This document shows positions 16,828 to 24,705 of a stretch of 64,000 nt of DNA, piece after piece. The notes under the pieces were generated by a model that ran no database searches, was not told the DNA's origin, and saw nothing but the letters and a program-made list of their open reading frames with translations. Numbering within the stretch: position 1 is the stretch's first letter; each line of letters opens with the position of its first letter. Made by a program: the position numbers and the translations under genes. The stretch lies in contig CALXZH010000030.1 in assembly GCA_944393175.1 (NCBI GenBank), positions 1 through 64,000 of the forward strand, written 5' to 3'. This stretch comes from an uncultured Alphaproteobacteria bacterium (lineage in GTDB: Bacteria > Pseudomonadota > Alphaproteobacteria > RF32 > CAG-239).

Positions 16828-17532
16828 ATGAAAAAGCTTTTTTTTATATTAATATCTGCAATTTTTTTATCATCATCCACGGCCTTTGGATATGAGGAAG
16901 AAGACTATCGTCAGGTTTGTGAAAATCAAAAAAATAATCTGCAAATAAATTTTTATACTTCTTACGGCAAATTAATTTATGACAGAAGTTTGAACAAAGA
17001 AGATCTCAGTAAAATAGCCCAACAAGCCGGAATATTTGAAAAAGGCGTATTTGCGGCAGGTTTAGCGCTTGTGAACATTAATTCGGAATATGAGTTAAAT
17101 ACAATTACCAAAACCATGAAAAACAATGCACACTGCTTGTTGCCATATCAATTAAACCTATATATAGGCTACAGTCGTCCGATAATTTATTTGGCCAAGG
17201 ATTTAGTTGAAGGAAGCTGTACTTATAATTTGGTTTTGCGCCATGAACAAGTCCATCAACAAATCAATAAACAGGCCTTAGAATATTTTATTCCGAAAAT
17301 TTACCACATCATCAAGCAACAATCATCCATCATAAAGCCGATATACATACCTTCCCAAGCCTCTGAAGAAAAGGCCAATCAAAGTCTGACACAAGCTTAC
17401 CATAATCTTATTACCCCGTTGGTAGATGAATTTAGAGACCAAATCTTGGCAGAGCAAAGCAAGCTTGACAATCAGCAACACTATCAATTAGAAGGAGACA
17501 TATGCCGGTATTTTAACGGCAAATCCCGCTAG
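16828..17532 (+). CDS. Putative secreted HExxH metalloprotease-like protein
   Basis: Signal peptide in residues 1-21 (ending TAFG). A zinc-binding motif HEQVH lies at about residue 139 within LVLRHEQVHQQINKQALEY, giving an HExxH helix as in gluzincin- or DUF922-type proteases. Only 234 residues, with three Cys that could form disulfides. The third zinc ligand is not obvious, so activity is unproven. The last 20 bases overlap the convergent HAD gene. The gene ends in TAG. Confidence 0.55.
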   Translation: MKKLFFILISAIFLSSSTAFGYEEEDYRQVCENQKNNLQINFYTSYGKLIYDRSLNKEDLSKIAQQAGIFEKGVFAAGLALVNINSEYELNTITKTMKNNAHCLLPYQLNLYIGYSRPIIYLAKDLVEGSCTYNLVLRHEQVHQQINKQALEYFIPKIYHIIKQQSSIIKPIYIPSQASEEKANQSLTQAYHNLITPLVDEFRDQILAEQSKLDNQQHYQLEGDICRYFNGKSR

Positions 17533-18193
17533 AGGGATTAAGGCATTCTTCCAAGAAAGAGTTTATACCCTTATAAGCGTAATCAATATAAGTTTTATCT
17601 TTTGTGGAATTTCCGTTATAATAAATGCGAACAGTAGTCATACCGATTTCTTTGGCAAATTCCAGATTTGAATAGCTGTCATCAACAAAGACGCAGTCCT
17701 TAGGATTGATATTAAGGCGTTTGCAGAGAAGAGAATAAACTTCTGAGCTCTCGTTTTTCTTAAAGGCGTCAAAGTCTTCAACGGAATAGAATTTTCCCTT
17801 AAAAAAGTCAAACAACCCAATGTGTTTTAAAATTTTTTCACAAACTTCTCGGGTGCTGGTAGAAAAAATATATTGATTGCAGGGCAGTTTTTCGAGTTTT
17901 TCGAGCAAATTTTCATATGGCACGATAGGCTCAATCGGTTTCCGTTTGTGATACGCCAAAAATATATCTTTAGGACTAATTCCATATTCTCTTACAAAGA
18001 TTTCACCGCCGTCTCTGTAAATTTTATAAGATTCTTTAACTTTAGCTTTAGCCGTTTCAAAATCAAGAGGTACGCCTAAATCTTCAATTGCGGCAATAGC
18101 GGTAGCTTCATCCAGAATATCGGCGAATTCGGGTGTAATTCGATATAAAGTATTATCCAAATCCCAGATAACGTTATTTTTGCCAAATATCAC
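17513..18193 (-). CDS. HAD-superfamily pyrimidine 5'-nucleotidase-like protein
   Basis: Cytoplasmic HAD hydrolase, 226 residues. Motif I DLDNTLY (nucleophile and acid/base Asp), motif II STS, motif III Lys in FKKNESSEVY and motif IV VDDSYSNL are all present. Cap type and length fit the TIGR01993 pyrimidine nucleotidase group, which dephosphorylates UMP/CMP-like substrates. The start is GTG at 18193, seven bases after GGAG. Specificity is inferred from family only. Confidence 0.75.
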   Translation of the reverse strand: MIFGKNNVIWDLDNTLYRITPEFADILDEATAIAAIEDLGVPLDFETAKAKVKESYKIYRDGGEIFVREYGISPKDIFLAYHKRKPIEPIVPYENLLEKLEKLPCNQYIFSTSTREVCEKILKHIGLFDFFKGKFYSVEDFDAFKKNESSEVYSLLCKRLNINPKDCVFVDDSYSNLEFAKEIGMTTVRIYYNGNSTKDKTYIDYAYKGINSFLEECLNPSSGICR

Positions 18194-18290
18194 TTTAATA
18201 CTCCACTAAACATTTAACAAACCTAGTAATAGTAACAGATAAAGAAAATTCGTCAACCTCAAATCACACAAAAAACGCAAAGGAGCGGAA

Positions 18291-18359
18291 TTGAAAAAAC
18301 AAAAAGAGTGTTTACATCCAATACTGTTTAAGCAACCAAAAGAGAGGGAAATAGAATGA
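18291..18359 (+). CDS. Candidate 22-residue leader ORF overlapping the lipoprotein start
   Basis: AGGAG (18281-18285) stands five bases before TTG 18291, opening MKKQKECLHPILFKQPKERE-IE. The stop TGA overlaps the start of the next gene as ATGA. The geometry is that of a translationally coupled leader peptide. TTG start, short length and lack of comparative data make this tentative. Confidence 0.3.
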   Translation: MKKQKECLHPILFKQPKEREIE

Positions 18360-18703
18360 AAAAAATATTTTATGTTTTAGGTCTTTGTACTTTGGTGCTT
18401 GGAGCTTGTGATGGCAAGGAAGCCAATGCGCAAATGCAGCAAGAAATAGATGCAGGCTCTCCCAATGGTACAAATATGCTCATGTTGGAAGAAAGCTATA
18501 CCGTATCAACACCGGCCGCCACCCCCACACCACAAACCAATAATCAGATGGAGCCTCTGCCGGGAGACCCTGGAGTAGAAGTTGCCCCGCAACCGGAAAC
18601 GGCGGCTAATACCACGCCAAGTGTTCCCTCACAATCAAACAATCAAGATAATATGGAAGAAGTGATTGACGAAACCATCACGACAACCACTCAAGGAATG
18701 TAG
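18356..18703 (+). CDS. Small Pro/Asn/Thr-rich lipoprotein, unknown
   Basis: Signal peptide with lipobox LGAC (Cys18 predicted lipidated), then about 95 residues of low complexity rich in Pro, Thr, Asn and Gln. No domain visible. A terminator follows immediately, so it is a short unit that may include the small upstream ORF. Confidence 0.65.
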   Translation: MKKIFYVLGLCTLVLGACDGKEANAQMQQEIDAGSPNGTNMLMLEESYTVSTPAATPTPQTNNQMEPLPGDPGVEVAPQPETAANTTPSVPSQSNNQDNMEEVIDETITTTTQGM

Positions 18704-18716
18704 AGAATAATCTCTA

Positions 18717-18752
18717 AAAAAACACCGCCTATAAAGGCGGTGTTTTTTTTCT
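18717..18752. terminator. Bidirectional terminator
   Basis: AACACCGCC (18721-18729) pairs with GGCGGTGTT (18736-18744) around TATAAA, with T-runs on both strands. It serves the lipoprotein gene and the convergent Cys-rich gene. Confidence 0.85.
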
Positions 18753-18759
18753 GGGATTC

Positions 18760-19677
18760 TCAGAAAGAAGCAACGCACACAACTTTGTGAAAAGCGTCTT
18801 CTGCACATTGAGAATAGCTTTCGGGATAGTTTTGACACTCTCTAGTGAAATCCGAACAAGGACCATATCCATCTGTCGTAAATACCCAATACCCTGTTGT
18901 GGGAGTGGAATTACATATATTTGAATATAAACTTGAGGTTCTAGAGGCGAGGTTTTTTACTTGATACATAGAAGCCAAAGTCCAATTAAGTCCGCCGACT
19001 TTGTAATTTTGGCAAAGCTCTGAAGCCTTCTCTTTTGTTGTCATACCGGCTAGAGTTGCAACCTTGCCTGATGAAGCACTTGTCAGCTCAATTATAGTTC
19101 CGACAACAACATCGTCCACATAGTAAGAACCTCCTAAAGTAATCGGATGCACTATTTCGGTTGCCCCAAACATTGGTGGGAGCAAATTTGTAATTTTACC
19201 TGAAGAATCACAACATCCAACCACACCGTAATTTGCGGCAAATTGCCATGCGGATTGACAAGTTAAGCTATCGGAATATGATATAGAGCTAGTAATACCA
19301 CTGACAGGTCGTGCATGTGTTGCACGACAAGTAAGAGCTGCCACATTAAATCTTATCTTATATGACCCGATAACATTAGTATTATAATTACAATTATTAA
19401 CCATATTCGAACCTGGATCGGAAATAGTGATGTAATATCCACTTGTGCAAGGATATTCTACCTTTTTATAAGTTAATTGAGGACAATAAACTTTCGTTTT
19501 ATCAAACGGGCATTTTAAATACTTTGTCGTATCGTCACAATCATCTTCTGTCATATCATATCCTAATTCTTCGCAAGTCGGTGGCACGACGCAGGTTTGC
19601 GCTCTGACTTGTTCAACGGAGAAAGCTGTCAATAAAAACAGCATTGCTCCTGCAACTATCAAATTCCTTTTATTCAT
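18760..19677 (-). CDS. Cys-rich secreted protein with FGE/DUF1566-like C-terminal region
   Basis: Signal peptide residues 1-26 (ending VRAQ). The N-terminal part has paired cysteines (CEELGYDMTEDDCDD, YLKCPFDKTKVYC). The C-terminal part (about residues 215-305: GLNWTLASMYQVKNL, TGYWVFTTDGYG) resembles the DUF1566/lectin-like fold of surface proteins. Even spacing of about 18 Cys implies periplasmic or extracellular disulfides. It lies 18 bases downstream of a second Cys-rich gene on the same strand, so the two form an operon. Function unknown; surface adhesion is a guess. Confidence 0.6.
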   Translation of the reverse strand: MNKRNLIVAGAMLFLLTAFSVEQVRAQTCVVPPTCEELGYDMTEDDCDDTTKYLKCPFDKTKVYCPQLTYKKVEYPCTSGYYITISDPGSNMVNNCNYNTNVIGSYKIRFNVAALTCRATHARPVSGITSSISYSDSLTCQSAWQFAANYGVVGCCDSSGKITNLLPPMFGATEIVHPITLGGSYYVDDVVVGTIIELTSASSGKVATLAGMTTKEKASELCQNYKVGGLNWTLASMYQVKNLASRTSSLYSNICNSTPTTGYWVFTTDGYGPCSDFTRECQNYPESYSQCAEDAFHKVVCVASF

Positions 19678-19695
19678 TAGCTTTCTCCTTTTAAG

Positions 19696-20622
19696 TTATT
19701 GAAACCAGCACCTTAAGGCACCGTCACACCAATAATTATCCAAATCAACCGCGCCGACCGCGCAACCTGTCGCGCAATATTTTTGTGAACATTCTTCCAA
19801 TGTACAGGTGACACCGGACGGACAAACATCCAGCGTGCATTTGTTTTCACAAGTTTTGCAGTTATTGTAATATTTAATACCGTCTTTTAAGCAGTAATCC
19901 GTCGGTGCAACCGGCCCGAGGTCGTCGCAGGTCATATTGTAACCTGATTTACATTGACAAGAGGTATAGTAGGTTACGCCGTTTTGAGTGCACCCCGTTC
20001 CGACACCTTGTTGATTTAAGCCGTCGCAAGTCTGATTATAGTTACTTGGACAAACACATTTTCCGTAATAAGTTTTTCCCTCTTCCGTACAGCTTCCTCC
20101 TGATGTTACTTGCGGTGAAGGACAACTGGTCACCGAATATAAACTTTTATCGCAATAACACATATATTTACCGCCGCAACTGTCACCACTCACGGTATTA
20201 GGATAAGAACATTCGCTTTTACTATATTTGTAGCGCGCATCACAGCACTCCTTAAAATAAGTACTGTTGTAAGGACAGGGCGATGTCGGGGTACCGCTGG
20301 AACAAGATGTTAAAGAATAACCTAAATTTTTACAGGTCTGCGGGGATTCATCGGTAAATACCGGCTGAGAAGTTTCAAAAGTGAGCCCGCCATCACTGGC
20401 AATAAAAGAAACATTTGCGGTTTGAAAAGAAACACGATTGGGCAAGTCTGCAAACAGACTTGCCCCGACAAAAGGTTCAAAGGTTTGGCTTTGACTGGTT
20501 TCTACGAGGTGCGTGTATTTCTGATGAGCCTCTTGAGAATGAACCGAAACAAAATTTTTATTTACGCCGCCCAATCCGGTAAGCGCAAACAACGATAATC
20601 CTATCGCAAGCTGCTTTCTCAT
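19696..20622 (-). CDS. Secreted protein with tandem Cys-rich repeats
   Basis: Signal-like N-terminus (residues 1-25), a stretch to about 100 without Cys, then roughly four repeats of about 32 residues. Repeat cores are SGGSCTEEGKTYYGKCVCPS, GTGCTQNGVTYYTSCQCKSG and TDYCLKDGIKYYNNCKTC; each carries the pattern C...G..YY..C.C....Y..TC. The last 45 residues are also Cys-dense. It probably forms a disulfide-stabilised rod. A good ribosome site (GGAG, six bases) marks the start. No characterised family is recognised. Confidence 0.6.
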   Translation of the reverse strand: MRKQLAIGLSLFALTGLGGVNKNFVSVHSQEAHQKYTHLVETSQSQTFEPFVGASLFADLPNRVSFQTANVSFIASDGGLTFETSQPVFTDESPQTCKNLGYSLTSCSSGTPTSPCPYNSTYFKECCDARYKYSKSECSYPNTVSGDSCGGKYMCYCDKSLYSVTSCPSPQVTSGGSCTEEGKTYYGKCVCPSNYNQTCDGLNQQGVGTGCTQNGVTYYTSCQCKSGYNMTCDDLGPVAPTDYCLKDGIKYYNNCKTCENKCTLDVCPSGVTCTLEECSQKYCATGCAVGAVDLDNYWCDGALRCWFQ

Positions 20623-20739
20623 AATACACTCCGTTATAACTGAACCTTGTCAATTATTAACTTAGCATATTATTTTCAGTGTGTCAAATATTATTATCGC
20701 ATTATTTTTATTTTGGCTATAGTGAATATAATTAAGAGT

Positions 20740-22518
20740 TTAGTTCTTTGATTTTTTTTCGTAAGTTGCTTCAATTATTCGACTCTGACGTAGCTCATCT
20801 AAATCATAGTTAGCTTTTAGGTTAAGTTGCGGCGCAATTTCCGAAATGATTTTGCCGGCAGTAGGTACGGCGTTCCAGCCCGAAGTTACAAATCCCCAAG
20901 TTTCTTTTAGAGGTTTGGGCTCATCCATCATCATAAAGAAAGCATATTTCGGATTAGAGGCAGGAAAAGTTGCCAAGAAAGAGGTCATAACTTTTTTATC
21001 AACATATTTACCGTTCATAAGTTTGTTTGCAGTTCCTGTTTTTCCGGCTACTTCATAACCCAACACATTAGCTCTTTTACCGGAACCTTTGGTAACCACG
21101 CCGCGCAGGAGCTTGCGCATTTGCAGCGATGTATTAAACGAAACCACTCTTTTGCTCTCTTTGGCCGAACCGTTTTTAACCAAAGTCGGTGCATGATAAA
21201 TACCGCCGTTAACAATAGCCGAAAAGGCACTGATGAGGTGTAACGGCGTGATAGAAATACCATATCCGTAACCAACCGTAGCGGTTGTTTCTTCACCCCA
21301 GCGTTTTTCAGATGGAATGAGGGGCACGCCTTTTTCAGCAACTTCAATACTGTGAACGGGAGTAAAGAATCCAAGATTACTCAAAAACTTACGTTGTTCA
21401 CTCTTGCCGACGGTCAAAGCAATTCGGGCCGAGCCGATATTGGAAGAATAAATTAAAATTTCGGGCAAATCGAGCCAACGATTCTCACCTCTATAATCTT
21501 TAATGGTGTTATAGCGGAGTTTGAAGGGCTTTGTTGCATCCCATTTATCGGTAACTTTAACTTTCCCGCTTTCCAAACCCATTGCGGCATTAAAAATTTT
21601 CAGAACAGACCCCGGTTCATAGACGCCTTTGGTTGCAAAGTTAAACAAGGCTCTGTCAGGAACATTGTTCATCATATTCGGATCATAATCAGGTAAAGAA
21701 AGCATAGAAATAATTTCGCCGGTATTCACATCCATTAGGATAGCGGCAGCTCCTTCGGCATGAAATTTATCAATTGCAGCTTTAAGCTCCTCACGAATGG
21801 TATCTTGAATACCGGAATCAATGGTCAGAGCTAAGGGAATATCAGATTGAGTGAGGCGTTCGTCCAACTCTTTTTCCATACCGGCGATACCTTTGTTGTC
21901 AATATTTGTAGACCCCAGCAGCTGGGCAAAGAGTTCTTTGTGCGGATAGATACGCTTTTCACCGTTTTCAAAATCTAACCCCGGAATACCCAAAGCATTT
22001 ATTTGATATTGTTGTGAAGGGGTCAGATTTCGTTTAATATAAACGAAAGTACTTCTTCTCTGGAGTTTATCTAAAATATCTTCATATCTGATGTCTGGCA
22101 AAATAGCGCTGAGCTTAGCGGCAGCTTTTACTTTGTTTGGCACTTTTTTAGGGTTGGCATAAAGATTAACCGTGGGCAAAGATGTGGCAATAATAGTTCC
22201 GTTTCTATCTAAAATATCGGCACGTTTAATAGGGTTTTCAGCGTATGTAAAGAGATGTTGCGATTCTTCGTCCTCTTCCAGAGCGGCTGTTTTGTGTATT
22301 CCGCCGGATAAGCAAACGTCAAACAAACGAATACTGATAACCAGATAAGCAAAAATAAAGAGCAAAGTGGCGAAAGCGACACGATTTTTAACGGTAGTTA
22401 AAGGATCCCCGTCAAAAATATGGTTGCTGAACATATCATCTCTATCGATTCTTATTTCTTCCCCCGGAAGATAGAAATGAGAGTTCTTCTTTTTGGAAAA
22501 ATACTTCCCCAATAACAT
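20740..22518 (-). CDS. ftsI: Division-specific peptidoglycan transpeptidase FtsI (PBP3)
   Basis: Septal cross-linking enzyme, 592 residues. One N-terminal membrane segment near residues 47-67 and a PBP dimerisation domain are followed by the transpeptidase domain: SVLK (in GVYEPGSVLKIF), SSN (YSSNIGSARIA) and KTG (VAGKTGTANK). It is the last dcw gene here; murE, which commonly follows, is absent. Transcribed with ftsL, rsmH and mraZ. Confidence 0.93.
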   Translation of the reverse strand: MLLGKYFSKKKNSHFYLPGEEIRIDRDDMFSNHIFDGDPLTTVKNRVAFATLLFIFAYLVISIRLFDVCLSGGIHKTAALEEDEESQHLFTYAENPIKRADILDRNGTIIATSLPTVNLYANPKKVPNKVKAAAKLSAILPDIRYEDILDKLQRRSTFVYIKRNLTPSQQYQINALGIPGLDFENGEKRIYPHKELFAQLLGSTNIDNKGIAGMEKELDERLTQSDIPLALTIDSGIQDTIREELKAAIDKFHAEGAAAILMDVNTGEIISMLSLPDYDPNMMNNVPDRALFNFATKGVYEPGSVLKIFNAAMGLESGKVKVTDKWDATKPFKLRYNTIKDYRGENRWLDLPEILIYSSNIGSARIALTVGKSEQRKFLSNLGFFTPVHSIEVAEKGVPLIPSEKRWGEETTATVGYGYGISITPLHLISAFSAIVNGGIYHAPTLVKNGSAKESKRVVSFNTSLQMRKLLRGVVTKGSGKRANVLGYEVAGKTGTANKLMNGKYVDKKVMTSFLATFPASNPKYAFFMMMDEPKPLKETWGFVTSGWNAVPTAGKIISEIAPQLNLKANYDLDELRQSRIIEATYEKKSKN

Positions 22519-22554
22519 TTTGTGCTTCTGCCTTACTTATTTCAAATTTAATAA

Positions 22555-22941
22555 CTAGCGTTGTGCTTTAACCAATTTCTTTAGTTCTTTATTGCGCGCC
22601 GCTTGGTTGTTAATGTTTCTCTGAGCCAATAATCTTTTATTATTGGATTCGGATTGATACTCAAATGGTAACGCAGAATAGTTAATAATTTGTTCAGGCT
22701 TGACCGGATTTAGAGAAATATGTTTTGAGGCTAAAGTTCTAAGTCTTGCCGGAGAGTTCAAATGGCTCCATTCGGCTTTCAAAACATGAATTGATTTCAC
22801 ATCGTCTTGAATACTTTGATTAATACGACTGAGCTCATTTTCAAGTGCTTGTACTTGATTTTTCATAACAAACATTCCAAATCCAACCAAGCAGGTGAGG
22901 GTGACCCAGAGGCTTAAAGTGGCTGTTTTTGTACTATTCAT
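22555..22941 (-). CDS. ftsL: Cell division protein FtsL
   Basis: Small bitopic divisome protein, 128 residues. One membrane helix (residues 8-25, LSLWVTLTCLVGFGMFV), then a coiled coil (MKNQVQALENELSRINQSIQ) and the characteristic LRTLASKHISLNPVKPEQI. Position between rsmH and ftsI confirms the assignment despite low sequence conservation. Confidence 0.82.
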   Translation of the reverse strand: MNSTKTATLSLWVTLTCLVGFGMFVMKNQVQALENELSRINQSIQDDVKSIHVLKAEWSHLNSPARLRTLASKHISLNPVKPEQIINYSALPFEYQSESNNKRLLAQRNINNQAARNKELKKLVKAQR

Positions 22942-22964
22942 ATCGCGTATCCTTTCTGGTAGCG

Positions 22965-23882
22965 TTATTTTTTGACGGCATAGCGTAATTTTGCCGAACG
23001 AGCGCGAATATTTGTTTCCAGCTCTTTCTGAGAGGGAACAATCGCTTTAGAACATTCGGCAAGGCTAAAGCCGTCATCTTGGGGGTTAACATCTTTCCGG
23101 TAGCGTGAGACATGCACGTTTTTACCGGTATTTTCTCTAAAAAAGGTTTTAACAATGCGGTCTTCCAGTGAGTGGAAACTGACCACAACGATTCGCCCTT
23201 TTGGTAGGCACAAATCAAGAGCACCTTTCAAGCCGTCTTCCAGCTCGCCGAGTTCATTATTAACGACAATGCGTAAGGCTTGAAAAGTTCTGGTTGCGGG
23301 GTCAATGGCATTAGGGGTTTTGTGCACCACGCTGTAAATTATTTCAGCGAGTTCTTTAGTGGTGGAAATAGCTTGTTTTTTGCGATATTCCACAATTTTA
23401 GCGGCAATTTGGCGGGATTTGCGTTCTTCACCGTATTTATAGATAAGGTCAGCCAGGTCTTTTTCAGAGGTGTTATTGACAATATCTGCAGCGGTTTCGC
23501 CCTCGCAAGACATTCTCATATCCAAAGGCGCATCTTTAGAAAAAGAAAACCCACGCTCAGCTTGGTCAAGCTGCATGGATGACACGCCAATATCAAAGAC
23601 CACACCGTTAACCGGGTGTTTGATTAATTCTTTGATTGAGCCAAAAGTTCCTTGGCAAAAATCAAATCTCTCGCCAAAAGCCTCTTTGAGTTCTTTAACT
23701 CTTGACAAAACCGTCGGGTCGCGGTCAATGGCAATTACTTTGCAGTTGGCTGATTTTAAAATTGCTTCGCTGTATCCGCCGTTGCCGAAGGTGGCATCAA
23801 CATAAACTTCGCCGTCTTGCGGGTTGAGATATTCAAGCACCTCTTGGAGCATAACCGGAATATGTTTGGCTTTTTGCATCAT
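22965..23882 (-). CDS. rsmH: 16S rRNA (cytosine-1402-N4)-methyltransferase RsmH
   Basis: SAM-dependent enzyme that methylates N4 of C1402 in the ribosomal P site. HIPVMLQEVLEYL, the SAM-binding DATFGNGGYSEAIL and VVSFHSLEDRIVK are family signatures. 305 residues, normal. The start overlaps the mraZ stop. Confidence 0.95.
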   Translation of the reverse strand: MMQKAKHIPVMLQEVLEYLNPQDGEVYVDATFGNGGYSEAILKSANCKVIAIDRDPTVLSRVKELKEAFGERFDFCQGTFGSIKELIKHPVNGVVFDIGVSSMQLDQAERGFSFSKDAPLDMRMSCEGETAADIVNNTSEKDLADLIYKYGEERKSRQIAAKIVEYRKKQAISTTKELAEIIYSVVHKTPNAIDPATRTFQALRIVVNNELGELEDGLKGALDLCLPKGRIVVVSFHSLEDRIVKTFFRENTGKNVHVSRYRKDVNPQDDGFSLAECSKAIVPSQKELETNIRARSAKLRYAVKK

Positions 23883-24349
23883 GCTTGTGCTCCAGCGGGA
23901 AGTTTGAGAGACGGGCGTTTTTTCAACACTTCGGCCCGAATGCGAGCTTCTTCTTTTGCCCAGTTTTCAGGATTCCAAATTTGGAACTTGCGACCTTTGC
24001 CGACAAAAACGGCAGTATCGGTAATTTCGGCGTGTTTCAGGAGCTTTTCGGTCAAAACAATGCGTCCCGTGCTGTCAAAGGCAAATCTTTTGGCATCACC
24101 GAAAATCAAATTGGTTAAATCATCTTGTTCTTGGGAGAAAAAGTCGAGGCTGTTTTCCATATCTGAGGCCAGCTTTTCCAAAAGTTCTTCGGGGCAGCCT
24201 TCAATACAAGGCGAGGTCAAACTGCGGTAACAAACAATCTCGGTTGATAATTCTTTAACGATTGAGCGGTAATCTGAGGGCAAGGAAACACGGCCTTTGC
24301 TATCGACCTTGTTTACCACTGTGTCCATAAACAGAAAAGTTTTGCTCAA
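23879..24349 (-). CDS. mraZ: Transcriptional regulator MraZ
   Basis: AbrB-like dimeric repressor of its own dcw operon. Two DSKGRVSLP-type motifs (VDSKGRVSLPSDYR and FDSTGRIVL) mark the tandem swapped-hairpin domains; 156 residues. The start is set at TTG 24349 because GGAG stands eight bases upstream; the in-frame ATG at 24328 has no ribosome site. MraZ-box-like repeats lie upstream at 24391-24425. Confidence 0.93.
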   Translation of the reverse strand: MSKTFLFMDTVVNKVDSKGRVSLPSDYRSIVKELSTEIVCYRSLTSPCIEGCPEELLEKLASDMENSLDFFSQEQDDLTNLIFGDAKRFAFDSTGRIVLTEKLLKHAEITDTAVFVGKGRKFQIWNPENWAKEEARIRAEVLKKRPSLKLPAGAQA

Positions 24350-24390
24350 CTTTTTGACTCCGGATTAACCATAAATTGCCCTAATGCTTA

Positions 24391-24425
24391 TGGTATATCA
24401 TGGGAATTTATGGGAATCAATGGGA
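24391..24425. promoter_or_regulatory. MraZ-box repeats overlapping the mraZ promoter
   Basis: TGGGA occurs at 24401, 24411 and 24421, with a degenerate TGGTA at 24391, a strict 10-base period. MraZ is known to bind TGGGN repeats separated by 5 bases. On the minus strand, TTGATT (24420-24415), a 17-base spacer and TATACC (24397-24392) form a plausible mraZ promoter inside the repeats. The repeats read TGGGA on the strand opposite to mraZ. Confidence 0.7.
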
Positions 24426-24591
24426 ATTTTTAGTATTTTATTAACTGTTCTATTAATGTTCTGGTAATATTTCAAGCGATTCGCATCAATCCCTTGCAGG
24501 CTTTGGCTCGCAGAAAAATAAAAAATATGGGGATATTTTAAAAAAATTTTTTAGTCTTGTTTAAATCTTGTTTTGGACTCAATTTTGTCTA
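24426..24591. other. AT-rich intergenic stretch, nothing recognised
   Basis: Between the MraZ repeats and the next promoter lies an AT-rich stretch with T-runs. I see no ORF with a ribosome site, no tRNA and no strong hairpin. Confidence 0.5.
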
Positions 24592-24620
24592 TTTACGTGC
24601 CTTTAATTTTGTGCTATTAT
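24592..24620 (+). promoter_or_regulatory. Extended -10 promoter of the gene at 24706
   Basis: TTTACG (24592-24597), a 17-base spacer ending TGC, and TATTAT (24615-24620). Spacing is optimal. Confidence 0.55.
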
Positions 24621-24705
24621 CAATGCTAGTGAATTTTATTATTATTAAAAACTTCTTTGCAAATTGGGCACTTGTGAAGAAGAAACCTTAAGCCCGTTAT
24701 TTATT

